Assembly (NCBI GenBank): GCA_027886785.1
Contig: JAPCJV010000173.1
Coordinates: 1 to 5,183, forward strand
Direction of reading: 5' to 3'
From: Nitrososphaerota archaeon
Lineage (GTDB): Archaea > Thermoproteota > Nitrososphaeria > Nitrososphaerales > CADDZS01
DNA: 5,183 nucleotides
The notes beneath the pieces were generated by a model. That model made no database searches and was not told the origin of the DNA. It saw nothing but the letters and a program-made list of their open reading frames with translations. This document shows, one piece after another, positions 1 through 4,667 of this stretch. Within the stretch, counting starts at the first letter, position 1, and the number at the start of each line of letters is the position of its first letter. A program made the translations under genes and the position numbers.

Positions 1-269
1 CGAGAAAAACGAGAGAGTTGCAAAGACCATGTTTGGGATAGACAAAAAATCGAAACTGAGACTGAGCAGAAAGGAGCACGAAGGATTTCATCGTCCTCAT
101 TTTCCATAGGCGGAGGCGTACCACCAGAGTTGCCTCCCACGACAACAGTTCGTCTGAAGAACTTCGTTCAGAGCTATCAGAAAAACAACATGCTTTAGAT
201 GAATCAATTAAGAGTATTCTTCCGAGGTTCAGAATTGAAAAAACAGAATTACCGGATGCGAAGATCTGA
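1..269 (+). pseudogene. Decayed 3' part of an unrecognised gene, truncated by the window edge
   Basis: No single frame is open across this stretch, but protein-like segments follow each other in different frames. Frame 2 reads from the left edge to a TAG at 107-109 and is rich in Lys, Arg and Glu (it includes AKTMFGIDKKSKLRLSRKE). Frame 1 is open to a TAG at 196-198 and gives a Gly/Pro/Thr linker-like piece (GGGVPPELPPTTT) at about 109-147. Frame 3 gives a charged, probably helical tail (SSEELRSELSEKQHALDES, then SILPRFRIEKTELPDAKI) ending at the TGA at 267-269. The most economical reading is the C-terminal part of one gene with one or two indels. I do not recognise the family and assign no function. 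Positions 270-431 hold no convincing gene; a minus strand frame crossing 294-575 is antisense to the next gene. Confidence 0.35.
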
Positions 270-431
270 TCGCTTATCCTAAATTTCAGTGTGTTAGCCG
301 AGCTGGAAAGCAGTCAAGAAGCAACCATAAGTTGGACACCGGGTAGCGAAATTATTTTGAATTGCGCACCGAAGCGCTAGATTATCATAGATCCAGGTAG
401 ATTTTCTTTTTGGAGTTGACCAGATAATCTG

Positions 432-869
432 ATGACAGTTAGTGTAGATATTGCGAACTCCAACGTCAACCGCAACATCACGTTGGCTGGGACAAGTATC
501 GCGATCTTCACTTTCCTCCTTTTCTTTCTCTACCCTCGCTATTCCTCGGACCAGATAAATCCCATTCTTTTTCAACTCACCCTGGGTGTGATCGTATCCG
601 TAATCTTCTCACTAGTTATTTCAGGATTATTTTATTACGAGACAACCCTCACTCCGACTTTAGACATAGATCTGGGAAAGAGGACCATTTTTGGAACTGT
701 GGAAGGGTTCTGGTTACTCGGCTATAGTCTGCTATTGTTGGAACCGAGCTTGATTTTGTTCACAGTAAACTTGTTGGTTGTTGCGTTGTATGCTCTGGCT
801 CTATGGTTTTCCTACTTGACCCTCACTTTGCTCGAGTATAGAAAATTGCAACCATCGAGAAAAAAATAA
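432..869 (+). CDS. Small four-helix membrane protein of unknown function
   Basis: The 145-residue product is strongly hydrophobic. Four membrane segments can be seen by eye at about residues 17-35, 46-68, 86-107 and 108-130. Both ends are polar: the N-terminus is Asn/Thr rich, and the C-terminus is basic (RKLQPSRKK), which suggests a cytoplasmic tail. A polar loop at about 70-85 separates helices 2 and 3, and a conspicuous LLLLEPSL sequence lies at the turn between helices 3 and 4. No catalytic or metal-binding motif stands out and I do not recognise the family. The ATG at 432 is the first start after an in-frame TGA at 417-419. A GGAG at 412-415 lies 16 bases upstream, which is far for a ribosome binding site. 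The next gene on the same strand begins 79 bases downstream, so co-transcription is possible but unproven. Confidence 0.75.
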   Translation: MTVSVDIANSNVNRNITLAGTSIAIFTFLLFFLYPRYSSDQINPILFQLTLGVIVSVIFSLVISGLFYYETTLTPTLDIDLGKRTIFGTVEGFWLLGYSLLLLEPSLILFTVNLLVVALYALALWFSYLTLTLLEYRKLQPSRKK

Positions 870-948
870 TTCTTCCAGATCAAAATAGCCCAAGGAAAAA
901 CAAGACGTCTGAGTTCCCAAACGCATCTGGCCAATTTTAGATGATATT

Positions 949-1545
949 ATGAGAAAAATATTCCTATACATGACCATGACTTTTGACGGGTTTGTTGCAG
1001 GGCCAAACAATGATCTGGATTGGTTTACACCACCGAAGAACGACGAGGAACTTAACAAGGACATAGTCGATATCGTCGAAAGTGCAGATACGGCAATCAT
1101 TGGATTTCCAACAGGCCCTGGTCTTATCGACTATTGGAAGAAGGCAGAGATGGATGAAAAAACCCAAGGATGGGAAATGGCGATCGCAAAGGCTGTAGAC
1201 AAACTGCACCCGATAGTAATCTCAAACATACGGAAAATGGTCGAACCAGGAATTGAACTTGTAGTTGCAAAGGACGACAGCGAGTTTACAAGAGTAGTAA
1301 ATGAGATCAGGCAGAGAAAAGGAGGGGACATGTATATCCCAGGTGGAGTACGTACAGGACAAAAATTTGTCAGACTTGGACTAGTGGACGAATATATTCT
1401 AATGGTACATCCAGTTGCAATCGGCGAAGGTAAGCGCCTATTTACCAGCAGGGTGAAGCTCGAGTTGGTAAACTCAAAGGCCTACAAATCCGGAGTTGTC
1501 CAGATGCGCTATCGTTCCCTTAAGATCCGACAAATGCGGGTTTGA
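949..1545 (+). CDS. RibD C-terminal/dihydrofolate reductase-like oxidoreductase
   Basis: The 198-residue product has the layout of the RibD-C/DHFR-like superfamily (YyaP/YwjB type), cytosolic proteins expected to reduce a small substrate with NAD(P)H. Visible hallmarks are the N-terminal strand and FDGF/AGP region (residues 12-19), LDW at 23-25, ADTAIIG at 46-52 followed by a Tyr-Trp at 62-63, the glycine turn PGG at 131-133, and the C-terminal block GLVDEYILMVHPVAIGEGK with LF at 164-165. The length is slightly above the family's usual 175-190 residues. The natural substrate of such stand-alone proteins is mostly unknown, so neither folate nor riboflavin synthesis should be assumed. One oddity is that the G-R-x-T motif, where Arg usually contacts the NADPH phosphate, reads G-F-P-T here (residues 52-55). 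The ATG at 949 gives an N-terminus that aligns well with the family. No Shine-Dalgarno site is visible, so a short or absent leader is likely. Confidence 0.88.
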   Translation: MRKIFLYMTMTFDGFVAGPNNDLDWFTPPKNDEELNKDIVDIVESADTAIIGFPTGPGLIDYWKKAEMDEKTQGWEMAIAKAVDKLHPIVISNIRKMVEPGIELVVAKDDSEFTRVVNEIRQRKGGDMYIPGGVRTGQKFVRLGLVDEYILMVHPVAIGEGKRLFTSRVKLELVNSKAYKSGVVQMRYRSLKIRQMRV

Positions 1546-1826
1546 TTAGTTAAATTTGAAGAAGATCCTTCGCAATTCTCTGTTGGTAAGTCCGGGCATT
1601 CCCTCAATTTAGATGTCAGCTATCACTTCTGCAAACCACGGACTCACTTACAAGACGGTCAAAACATGAGCGCCCCGATTTCTCATTTACAAAACATTGT
1701 GAAGAGAAATTCGAACGAGCGCTAGCTCCCGTCTTCTAGGGCGATCTTTCCGGGATCTAATTAGGTTTGTGTTGTTAAAATCGATTCCAGAATATTATTA
1801 AGACAGTATATGATTGCAAAAATGTT
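1546..1826. other. Intergenic stretch without a convincing gene
   Basis: After the reductase stop, the same frame stays open for 59 codons until the TAG at 1723-1725. The only ATG in it, at 1666, would give 19 residues. The reductase already has a complete family-like C-terminus, and an open run of this length is not rare by chance, so I do not call it a gene. The AT-rich right end holds the candidate promoter of the next gene. I see no RNA gene. Confidence 0.5.
1791..1800 (+). promoter_or_regulatory. Candidate TATA box for the zinc-ribbon-like gene
   Basis: AATATTATTA is an AT-only run. Its centre lies about 31 bases before the ATG at 1827. Archaeal TATA boxes usually sit about 26 bases before the transcript start, so the mRNA would begin only a few bases before that ATG. 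This supports 1827, rather than the TTG at 1814, as the true start. Confidence 0.35.
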
Positions 1827-2077
1827 ATGCCGAAAGTCCTGAAAGTCTATCAATGTTCGAAATGTTACCTGATGGTAAATTTTGTAATGGCAGTAGATTC
1901 ATTCCCAGGGATTTCTCAAAGGATAAAGAAAACGGAGTAGACAAACCTTTCAGCGAATTGGGGTCGAATGACCCGGACATCGGGGCCAGATGTGTAAGAT
2001 GCGGGAAGGTCTACAAACCTGAAGAAGTGCAAAAAGCCTTAGATCGCGGATTCAACTTTTTTGCAAACCCCCTGTAA
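1827..2077 (+). pseudogene. Zinc-ribbon-like small protein, apparently frameshifted
   Basis: The longest single frame runs from a TTG at 1814 to the TAA at 2075-2077 (87 residues). It carries FCNGS and a Cys-x2-Cys knuckle (ARCVRCGKVYKPEE) but begins implausibly. Frame 3 instead offers an ATG at 1827 reading MPKVLKVYQCSKCY, a second Cys-x2-Cys pair, before it drifts into nonsense and stops within about 20 codons. Joining frame 3 up to about 1868 with frame 2 from about 1871 needs one added base. It gives about 83 residues with paired cysteines at both ends, the layout of a two-knuckle zinc site, plus a single Cys in FCNGS. The C-terminal half then reads as a short helix (PEEVQKALDRGFNFF). No catalytic residues are visible; a nucleic-acid-binding or structural zinc protein is a guess. 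It may be a real pseudogene or a sequencing indel. The convergent neighbour on the minus strand ends 18 bases away. Confidence 0.6.
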
Positions 2078-2095
2078 TTTCCCGAGATAGCATCT

Positions 2096-2355
2096 TTAAT
2101 TCGCTTTAGAGAAGGCAGCCTTCTTTCTTGTTCCATACTTTCTTTGGAGATCGGTCTCGAAAATATTGACTGACAAAAACCCTAGGTGCAAACGAAATTC
2201 GAGTATTCCTTTGATAATTTCTTTTGGAAAGATCACGAATGAGTTTTTATCCATCTGGCCTTGATTTTTTGTTCTGTCCTCTGAATCGAAGCGATACACC
2301 TCTGTTCGTCTTCATCTAATGTGTAGAAGAAATCTGAACGCTTATTGGTAATCAT
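2096..2355 (-). pseudogene. Small unrecognised gene split by a frameshift in an A run
   Basis: The minus strand ATG at 2355-2353 opens a charged, protein-like frame (SDFFYTLDEDEQRCIASIQR, then TEQKIKARWIKTHS) that stops after 40 residues at a TGA at 2235-2233. The break lies just after a run of five A on the minus strand. Adding one A joins it to the frame ending at 2096, which reads NSFVIFPKEIIKGILEFR and ends in the basic tail RKYGTRKKAAFSKAN, for about 85 residues. Removing one A joins it instead to a third frame ending at 2106 (IRDLSKRNYQRNTRISF, tail KKVWNKKEGCLL). Both are plausible and I cannot choose. A GGAG lies at 2370-2367, 11 bases before the ATG, one of the few Shine-Dalgarno-like sites in the window. 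The family is not recognised. The gene lies downstream of the terminator of the 139-residue gene on the same strand. Confidence 0.5.
2110..2124. repeat. Short palindrome between convergent genes, possible terminator
   Basis: AGAAGGC and GCCTTCT flank a single A, followed on the + strand by TTCTTG. It lies 33 bases after the stop of the zinc-ribbon-like gene and inside the end of the convergent gene. As RNA it would form a five-pair stem with a five-base loop. The T run is weak, so a terminator role is only possible. Confidence 0.25.
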
Positions 2356-2392
2356 TTGGCTACCTTCTCCGGGTATTCTAGAAATTATTTTC

Positions 2393-2426
2393 AAAAAAAA
2401 TGGAAGGGCTGAACAAAATTCAGCCC
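2393..2426 (-). terminator. Stem-loop plus T-tract terminator of the 139-residue gene
   Basis: On the minus strand a perfect eight-pair stem (GGGCTGAA with TTCAGCCC, arms 2426-2419 and 2413-2406) closes a five-base loop. Five bases later comes an unbroken run of eight T (2400-2393). The stem starts 10 bases after the stop codon of the gene ending at 2436. In archaea the T run itself drives release; the hairpin makes it look like a bacterial intrinsic terminator too. On the + strand the same hairpin is followed by no T run, so it acts for the minus strand. Confidence 0.8.
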
Positions 2427-2435
2427 CGTTTGCAT

Positions 2436-2855
2436 TTACTTAGAGTAGACCTTGATCTCGAATTCGCCGGTTTGGTTGTTGGCGGTTACCACAGCCCTAG
2501 CCTTAGAGGTGTTCAGCCAAGCGAGTTTTGGGGCCTGGGTCATGTAAACTAAGTTTCCTTCGGCCCAAATAGTCGCCGGACCCGTTGCCTTTCCAGTTCC
2601 TCTTCCGCTGGTTACGAACGTATCTCCTTCAGTTGTCACATCCAGTCCTTTTGCCTCCCACTCGAAGGAGCCGTCCAAGTTTTGGAATACGCTGACAGTT
2701 TCGATGTGGTCGGACGTATACTTTCCTCCCACGAACTTGCCTTCGTTGTTAAGTTCGAGTCTGACGCCCAAGGGTGTAATATCCTTAATCGTTCTTGTTA
2801 CAGTCTTGCCGCGAATTTCGCCTAGTACTTCAGTTGTTTGTGTTTGAGTTTGCAT
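2436..2855 (-). CDS. Conserved-looking acidic beta-rich protein of unknown function
   Basis: The 139-residue product has no signal peptide or membrane segment. It reads as a series of short strands: GEIRGKTVTRTI (12-23), GVRLELNNEGKFVGG (30-44), HIETVSVFQNLDGSFEWEAK (50-69), GDTFVTSGRGTGKATGPATI (77-96), NLVYMTQAPKLAWLN (101-115) and ARAVVTANNQTGEFEIKVY (119-137). From memory, this pattern (EVLGEIRGK at the start, G-x-G-x-G-x-x-x-G in the middle, a Leu-Asn-rich strand and a charged C-terminal strand) resembles a family of about 140-150-residue uncharacterised proteins in ammonia-oxidising archaea and actinobacteria, possibly lipocalin or allene-oxide-cyclase-like barrels. That assignment is inference. 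No catalytic residue is evident. The ATG at 2855-2853 is preceded by a candidate TATA box and the gene ends in a strong terminator, so it is probably transcribed alone. Confidence 0.8.
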   Translation of the reverse strand: MQTQTQTTEVLGEIRGKTVTRTIKDITPLGVRLELNNEGKFVGGKYTSDHIETVSVFQNLDGSFEWEAKGLDVTTEGDTFVTSGRGTGKATGPATIWAEGNLVYMTQAPKLAWLNTSKARAVVTANNQTGEFEIKVYSK

Positions 2856-2886
2856 TGTTTTTCTCAGCTGCTACAACTGGCAACTT

Positions 2887-2894
2887 GCTTATAC
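2887..2894 (-). promoter_or_regulatory. Candidate TATA box for the 139-residue gene
   Basis: GTATAAGC on the minus strand is centred about 36 bases before the ATG at 2855. With the usual TATA-to-start distance of about 26 bases, the transcript would begin roughly 10 bases before the ATG. The match is partial and I see no strong upstream BRE. Confidence 0.3.
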
Positions 2895-2989
2895 GCCTAT
2901 GTCGAGATGTCACGGTAACTGCTGACTCCCTGCTGATTTCCATCATTCCAGGTTGTTTCACAGCCGGCATGATCTATCCGAAAAAAATA

Positions 2990-2999
2990 GGGTATACCC
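2990..2999. repeat. GGGTATACCC palindrome next to an A run
   Basis: This is a perfect 10-base palindrome with a TATA core, flanked on its left (+ strand) by seven A at 2981-2987. It lies in the 224-base gap between the divergent genes at 2855 and 3080. On the minus strand it sits about 25 bases before an ATG at 2970, which opens a 46-codon frame (2970-2830) overlapping the start of the 139-residue gene. A second minus strand frame (3025-2897, 42 codons) also crosses here. I cannot show that either is a gene. The palindrome could be an operator or promoter element shared by the divergent genes. Confidence 0.25.
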
Positions 3000-3079
3000 G
3001 CTTTCCAGCGCATAGGTCGTTCCATTGAGCTGTTGCGTGCGCCAACGTATCCTGGAAGAAAAGGAAATAGACGAGTCTT

Positions 3080-3355
3080 ATGATGAGTTCACTAGGAGCC
3101 TTGGAAAATCAGGAGTCGCCGACTGATATCCGCTGGGAACTTCATTCCCCACCCGGTCAACCTCGCCGGTATCACTTGGGTTGCAGAGAGACCGGGTTGA
3201 CCCCGCATGACTTTCTAGCATCTATAGCAGAACGCGGTCCAGATTCCTTCGATCTATTCTTGGATTCGGGGAGTGGGAGTGCTGGAAGATTATTCAAAGC
3301 AAAAACAAAGAGCCGGATCGAAACCCTCCCTGCCGGAGCTGGGATTGCCGAATAA
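3080..3355 (+). CDS. Unrecognised 91-residue protein, possibly a gene remnant
   Basis: This stretch is visibly more GC-rich than its flanks, and its frame is open from an ATG at 3080 (a second ATG follows directly) to a TAA at 3353-3355. The product is soluble and polar. Its middle and end (TPHDFLASIAERG, then FDLFLDSGSGSAGR at about 57-70) faintly resemble the N-terminal domain of chorismate-binding enzymes of the TrpE/PabB type, where a dPfelf...FLLES/D-S-G...GR pattern occurs. Those enzymes exceed 400 residues and nothing downstream continues the domain, so if the resemblance is real this is a stump of a lost gene. If not, it is a small orphan protein. AAGGA at 3061-3065 is 14 bases from the start, too far to be a convincing ribosome binding site. 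The minus strand offers no longer frame here. Confidence 0.4.
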   Translation: MMSSLGALENQESPTDIRWELHSPPGQPRRYHLGCRETGLTPHDFLASIAERGPDSFDLFLDSGSGSAGRLFKAKTKSRIETLPAGAGIAE

Positions 3356-3387
3356 GATAAGCTCTGATTAGATCTTTCTGAAACAAG

Positions 3388-3420
3388 TCCGGTTTACAGT
3401 GTTTTCTTCTTCTAACCGGA
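3388..3420 (+). terminator. Inverted repeat with T-rich loop, possible terminator
   Basis: TCCGGTT (3388-3394) and AACCGGA (3414-3420) are perfect complements separated by 19 bases that include GTTTTCTTCTTCT. It lies 33 bases after the 91-residue frame. T-rich stretches can end archaeal transcription, so this may terminate that frame; the stem itself is only seven pairs. Confidence 0.3.
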
Positions 3421-3459
3421 AAGTTCCATCTCGTTCAGAATTCAGACTTAAACGCAATT

Positions 3460-3715
3460 TTATTCTTCCTGAATCCTCCACACCGGAATCCCAAGAATCA
3501 ACCGGATATTAGTCTCTAGGCAGTAGCCGTCGAAAAGGTCTAAGAAAACAAGAAGAGGACAATGGCTTTGGTGACTGAGCCTCATCACTTCTTGGAAGAA
3601 GCGTCCCCTTGAGTATCCAAAATTTGTAAAACCTGCGAAGCCCAAAATATTCGCGAAGCCTAGACGTTACTGGAATCGCTAACCCGACATTCATTGCGAT
3701 CACAGTTGCAATCAC
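3460..3715 (-). pseudogene. Overlapping open frames, possible decayed gene
   Basis: Two minus strand frames overlap here. One starts at an ATG at 3715-3713 with a hydrophobic start (IATVIAMNVGLAIPVTSRLR) and becomes Ser/Pro/Arg-rich after about residue 40, ending at 3509. The other, open from about 3665, ends at the TAA at 3462-3460 and reads more like a genuine C-terminus (CPLLVFLDLFDGYCLE, then IRLILGIPVWRIQEE). Joining the first part of one to the second part of the other gives one plausible protein of about 80 residues, but no family is recognisable. It directly follows the membrane-protein pseudogene on the same strand. Positions 3356-3459 hold only the inverted repeat at 3388-3420. Confidence 0.2.
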
Positions 3716-3721
3716 CGCATT

Positions 3722-4031
3722 TCATGTCCGATACCTCCCGACGTAACCTTCAACAATGAAACTCGCTGCCAAGACAACGAAGAATGCAATCCAATAAACA
3801 CTTCAGCTAAACTTGATGATGGAAAATACGTTCAAAAAACCTAGAATGCTTAGGGCAGGGAACGCTAGTCCATCGATCAGACAGTGTGTTCTACCGAAGT
3901 CTGCCGTTAATGAAGCATCCGATTCCAAACCACCCAGCCGAAAAAGACCAGAGTATTCCGGTAACAATAAGCGGAATCACGTTCTTTCCGAAGGCTACAG
4001 ATGTTGCAAAGGCCAAGAGTAGTGGAGCGCC
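3722..4031 (-). pseudogene. Decayed small membrane protein with GRTHC motif
   Basis: Three hydrophobic segments of one former gene survive in two frames. The first (4031-3894) reads GAPLLLAFATSVAFGKNV, then IPLIVTGILWSFSAGWFGIG, then CFINGRLR, and meets a TAG at 3893-3891. The next frame takes over without a gap: GRTHCLIDGLAFPALSILG, then FLNVFSII, an in-frame TGA at 3805-3803, then SVYWIAFFVVLAASF and IVEGYVGRYRT, ending at a TGA at 3724-3722. The joined order (helix, Cys-x2-Asn, R-x-GR-x-HC, helix, helix, acidic-aromatic WGRY-like end) matches, from memory, a family of uncharacterised three-helix membrane proteins common in haloarchaea and ammonia-oxidising archaea, where the motif is usually CGRxHC. 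The first Cys of that motif is lost here at the frameshift. No ATG start is visible (a TTG lies at 4016-4014), so the N-terminus may be missing. One frameshift plus one nonsense codon argue for true decay. Confidence 0.6.
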
Positions 4032-4162
4032 CTAAAGGATATAGCACCATGGGGGTCGTTCGAGATCTCGTTCCCGATAAATCGGTAGAGACGACTTTGA
4101 AGAGTGAATACTTTGCAAAAGTCTCAAAGTTCGACAATGGAAAGATCACTTTGATTGTATAA
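4001..4162 (+). CDS. Small unrecognised protein or C-terminal gene fragment
   Basis: An ATG at 4001 opens a frame of 53 residues ending at the TAA at 4160-4162. In-frame alternatives are a GTG at 4022 and an ATG at 4049. The part from 4022 onward looks most like protein: ERPKGYSTMGVVRDLVPDK, then SVETTLKSEYFAKVSKFDN and GKITLIV. The segment before 4022 is antisense to the membrane-protein pseudogene, so the later starts, or a 5'-truncated gene whose junction lies near 4020-4030, are more likely. It has no membrane segment, Cys or recognisable motif. Its end overlaps the end of the convergent minus strand gene by 17 bases. I do not recognise it. Confidence 0.4.
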   Translation: MLQRPRVVERPKGYSTMGVVRDLVPDKSVETTLKSEYFAKVSKFDNGKITLIV

Positions 4163-4317
4163 TAGGGTTCGTTTCTTCATTGATGGTTCTAGCTATCTTC
4201 TTGGAAAGCGGATTTTTGGTTAGTTGTTCTGTAACTTTTATTTGACGGTCCCTCGCTTCTTGATAAGTTCCATTTGATGTGAATTTTGAAATTCACATCC
4301 TTGCTTTTCGGCTTCAT
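4146..4317 (-). pseudogene. Small basic protein gene with a one-base frameshift
   Basis: The minus strand ATG at 4317-4315 reads MKPKSKDVNFKIHI and then loses sense. One base further along, another frame, which contains no start codon of its own, reads NGTYQEARDRQIKVTEQLT, then KNPLSKKIARTINEETNP and IIQSK, to the TGA at 4148-4146. Removing one A from the AAA at 4275-4273 fuses them into a 56-residue basic, probably helical protein. A GTG at 4296-4294 is an alternative start. It suits the TATA-like box at 4330-4323 better, since it lies about 30 bases downstream and would give a nearly leaderless transcript. The family is not recognised; no catalytic motif is visible. It may be a pseudogene or a sequencing indel in a short homopolymer. 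The 24-base palindrome at 4276-4299 lies inside its 5' end. Confidence 0.5.
4276..4299. repeat. 24-bp near-perfect palindrome (11-bp arms)
   Basis: GATGTGAATTT (4276-4286) and its exact reverse complement AAATTCACATC (4289-4299) are separated only by TG. It sits about 24 bases from the TATA-like box at 4323-4330, within the first codons of the frameshifted minus strand gene. Its symmetry and length fit a dimeric regulator's operator or a cruciform or hairpin element. A coding origin is possible but does not explain perfect arms. Confidence 0.6.
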
Positions 4318-4322
4318 ACCGA

Positions 4323-4330
4323 TTATATTT
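4323..4330. promoter_or_regulatory. TATA-like box usable on either strand
   Basis: TTATATTT (minus strand AAATATAA) is the best archaeal TATA-like match in the window. On the minus strand it lies about 30 bases before the GTG at 4296 and about 10 before the ATG at 4317. On the + strand it lies about 45 bases before the ATG at 4372. Confidence 0.4.
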
Positions 4331-4371
4331 AGGTCATTTATTCGCCAGAGAAAAGTTTCGAAAGACGATCT

Positions 4372-4485
4372 ATGGAGATATTTTTAGACCTATGGAGAAT
4401 AGAATTTCGTAATTTTAAGCTATTTCCGCACTATTCGCCGAAGCTAGCACGCGTTGAAGAAAGAGAAAAAGGATGGTTAGAATAA
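4372..4485 (+). CDS. Possible 37-residue small protein
   Basis: The ATG at 4372 opens a frame reading MEIFLDLWRIEFRNFKLFPH, then YSPKLARVEEREKGWLE, closed by tandem TAA and TAG at 4483-4488. The mix of aromatic and charged residues is protein-like, and the frame is open upstream without a start codon to a TAG at 4330-4332, so it could also be a remnant. The TATA-like box at 4323-4330 is well placed to transcribe it. No family is recognised. A nine-base direct repeat, CTATGGAGA, occurs at 4370-4378 (over the start) and at 4390-4398. Confidence 0.2.
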   Translation: MEIFLDLWRIEFRNFKLFPHYSPKLARVEEREKGWLE

Positions 4486-4667
4486 TAGACCGTTACAAAC
4501 GTTCATTCACCGCTTCAATTTCTCCTAGATTCATTTTACTTTAAGTCCTCGATATACCTACGTCTGTCGCAACTTTGTAAAGTTTGAAATTATGCTGCTG
4601 GTGGCAGACGACCTGTACTCAAATATTCCCTTGTTAATGATGGTAGATTTTCGGGAAAGCTTTGTTT
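4486..4667. other. AT-rich non-coding stretch
   Basis: I see no gene. It holds a small palindrome, AACTTTGTAAAGTT (4571-4584), enclosed by a distant pair CGTCTG (4561-4566) and CAGACG (4605-4610). It also holds TTCCC (4626-4630) paired with GGGAA (4653-4657) just after the toxin gene on the minus strand. Neither makes a strong terminator or a recognisable RNA. Confidence 0.4.

Noticed and set aside
801..1331. Minus strand open frames across 801-1331
   Set aside because: They are antisense to the well-supported + strand genes at 432-869 and 949-1545 and have biased, non-protein-like composition.
1546..1722. Readthrough extension or separate gene in frame after the reductase stop
   Set aside because: The reductase is already full length for its family, the open run has no good start, and 59 open codons are not unusual by chance.
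3080..3126. C/D-box-like guide RNA: ATGATGA at 3080-3086 with CTGA at 3123-3126
   Set aside because: There are no internal D' and C' boxes and the flanks do not pair into a terminal stem. The motif coincides with a tandem ATG start.
3155..3202. Inverted repeat GGTCAACC / GGTTGACC
   Set aside because: Eight-base arms 32 bases apart, inside an open frame; not enough to call a site.
3813..4149. Open frames at + 3813-4022 and minus 3907-4149
   Set aside because: The first is antisense to the membrane-protein pseudogene. The second is antisense to the small + strand frame at its start and out of frame with the pseudogene later.
4370..4398. Direct repeat CTATGGAGA twice
   Set aside because: Only nine bases and two copies; no third copy or mobile-element ends, so it is not a repeat array or a target duplication I can support.
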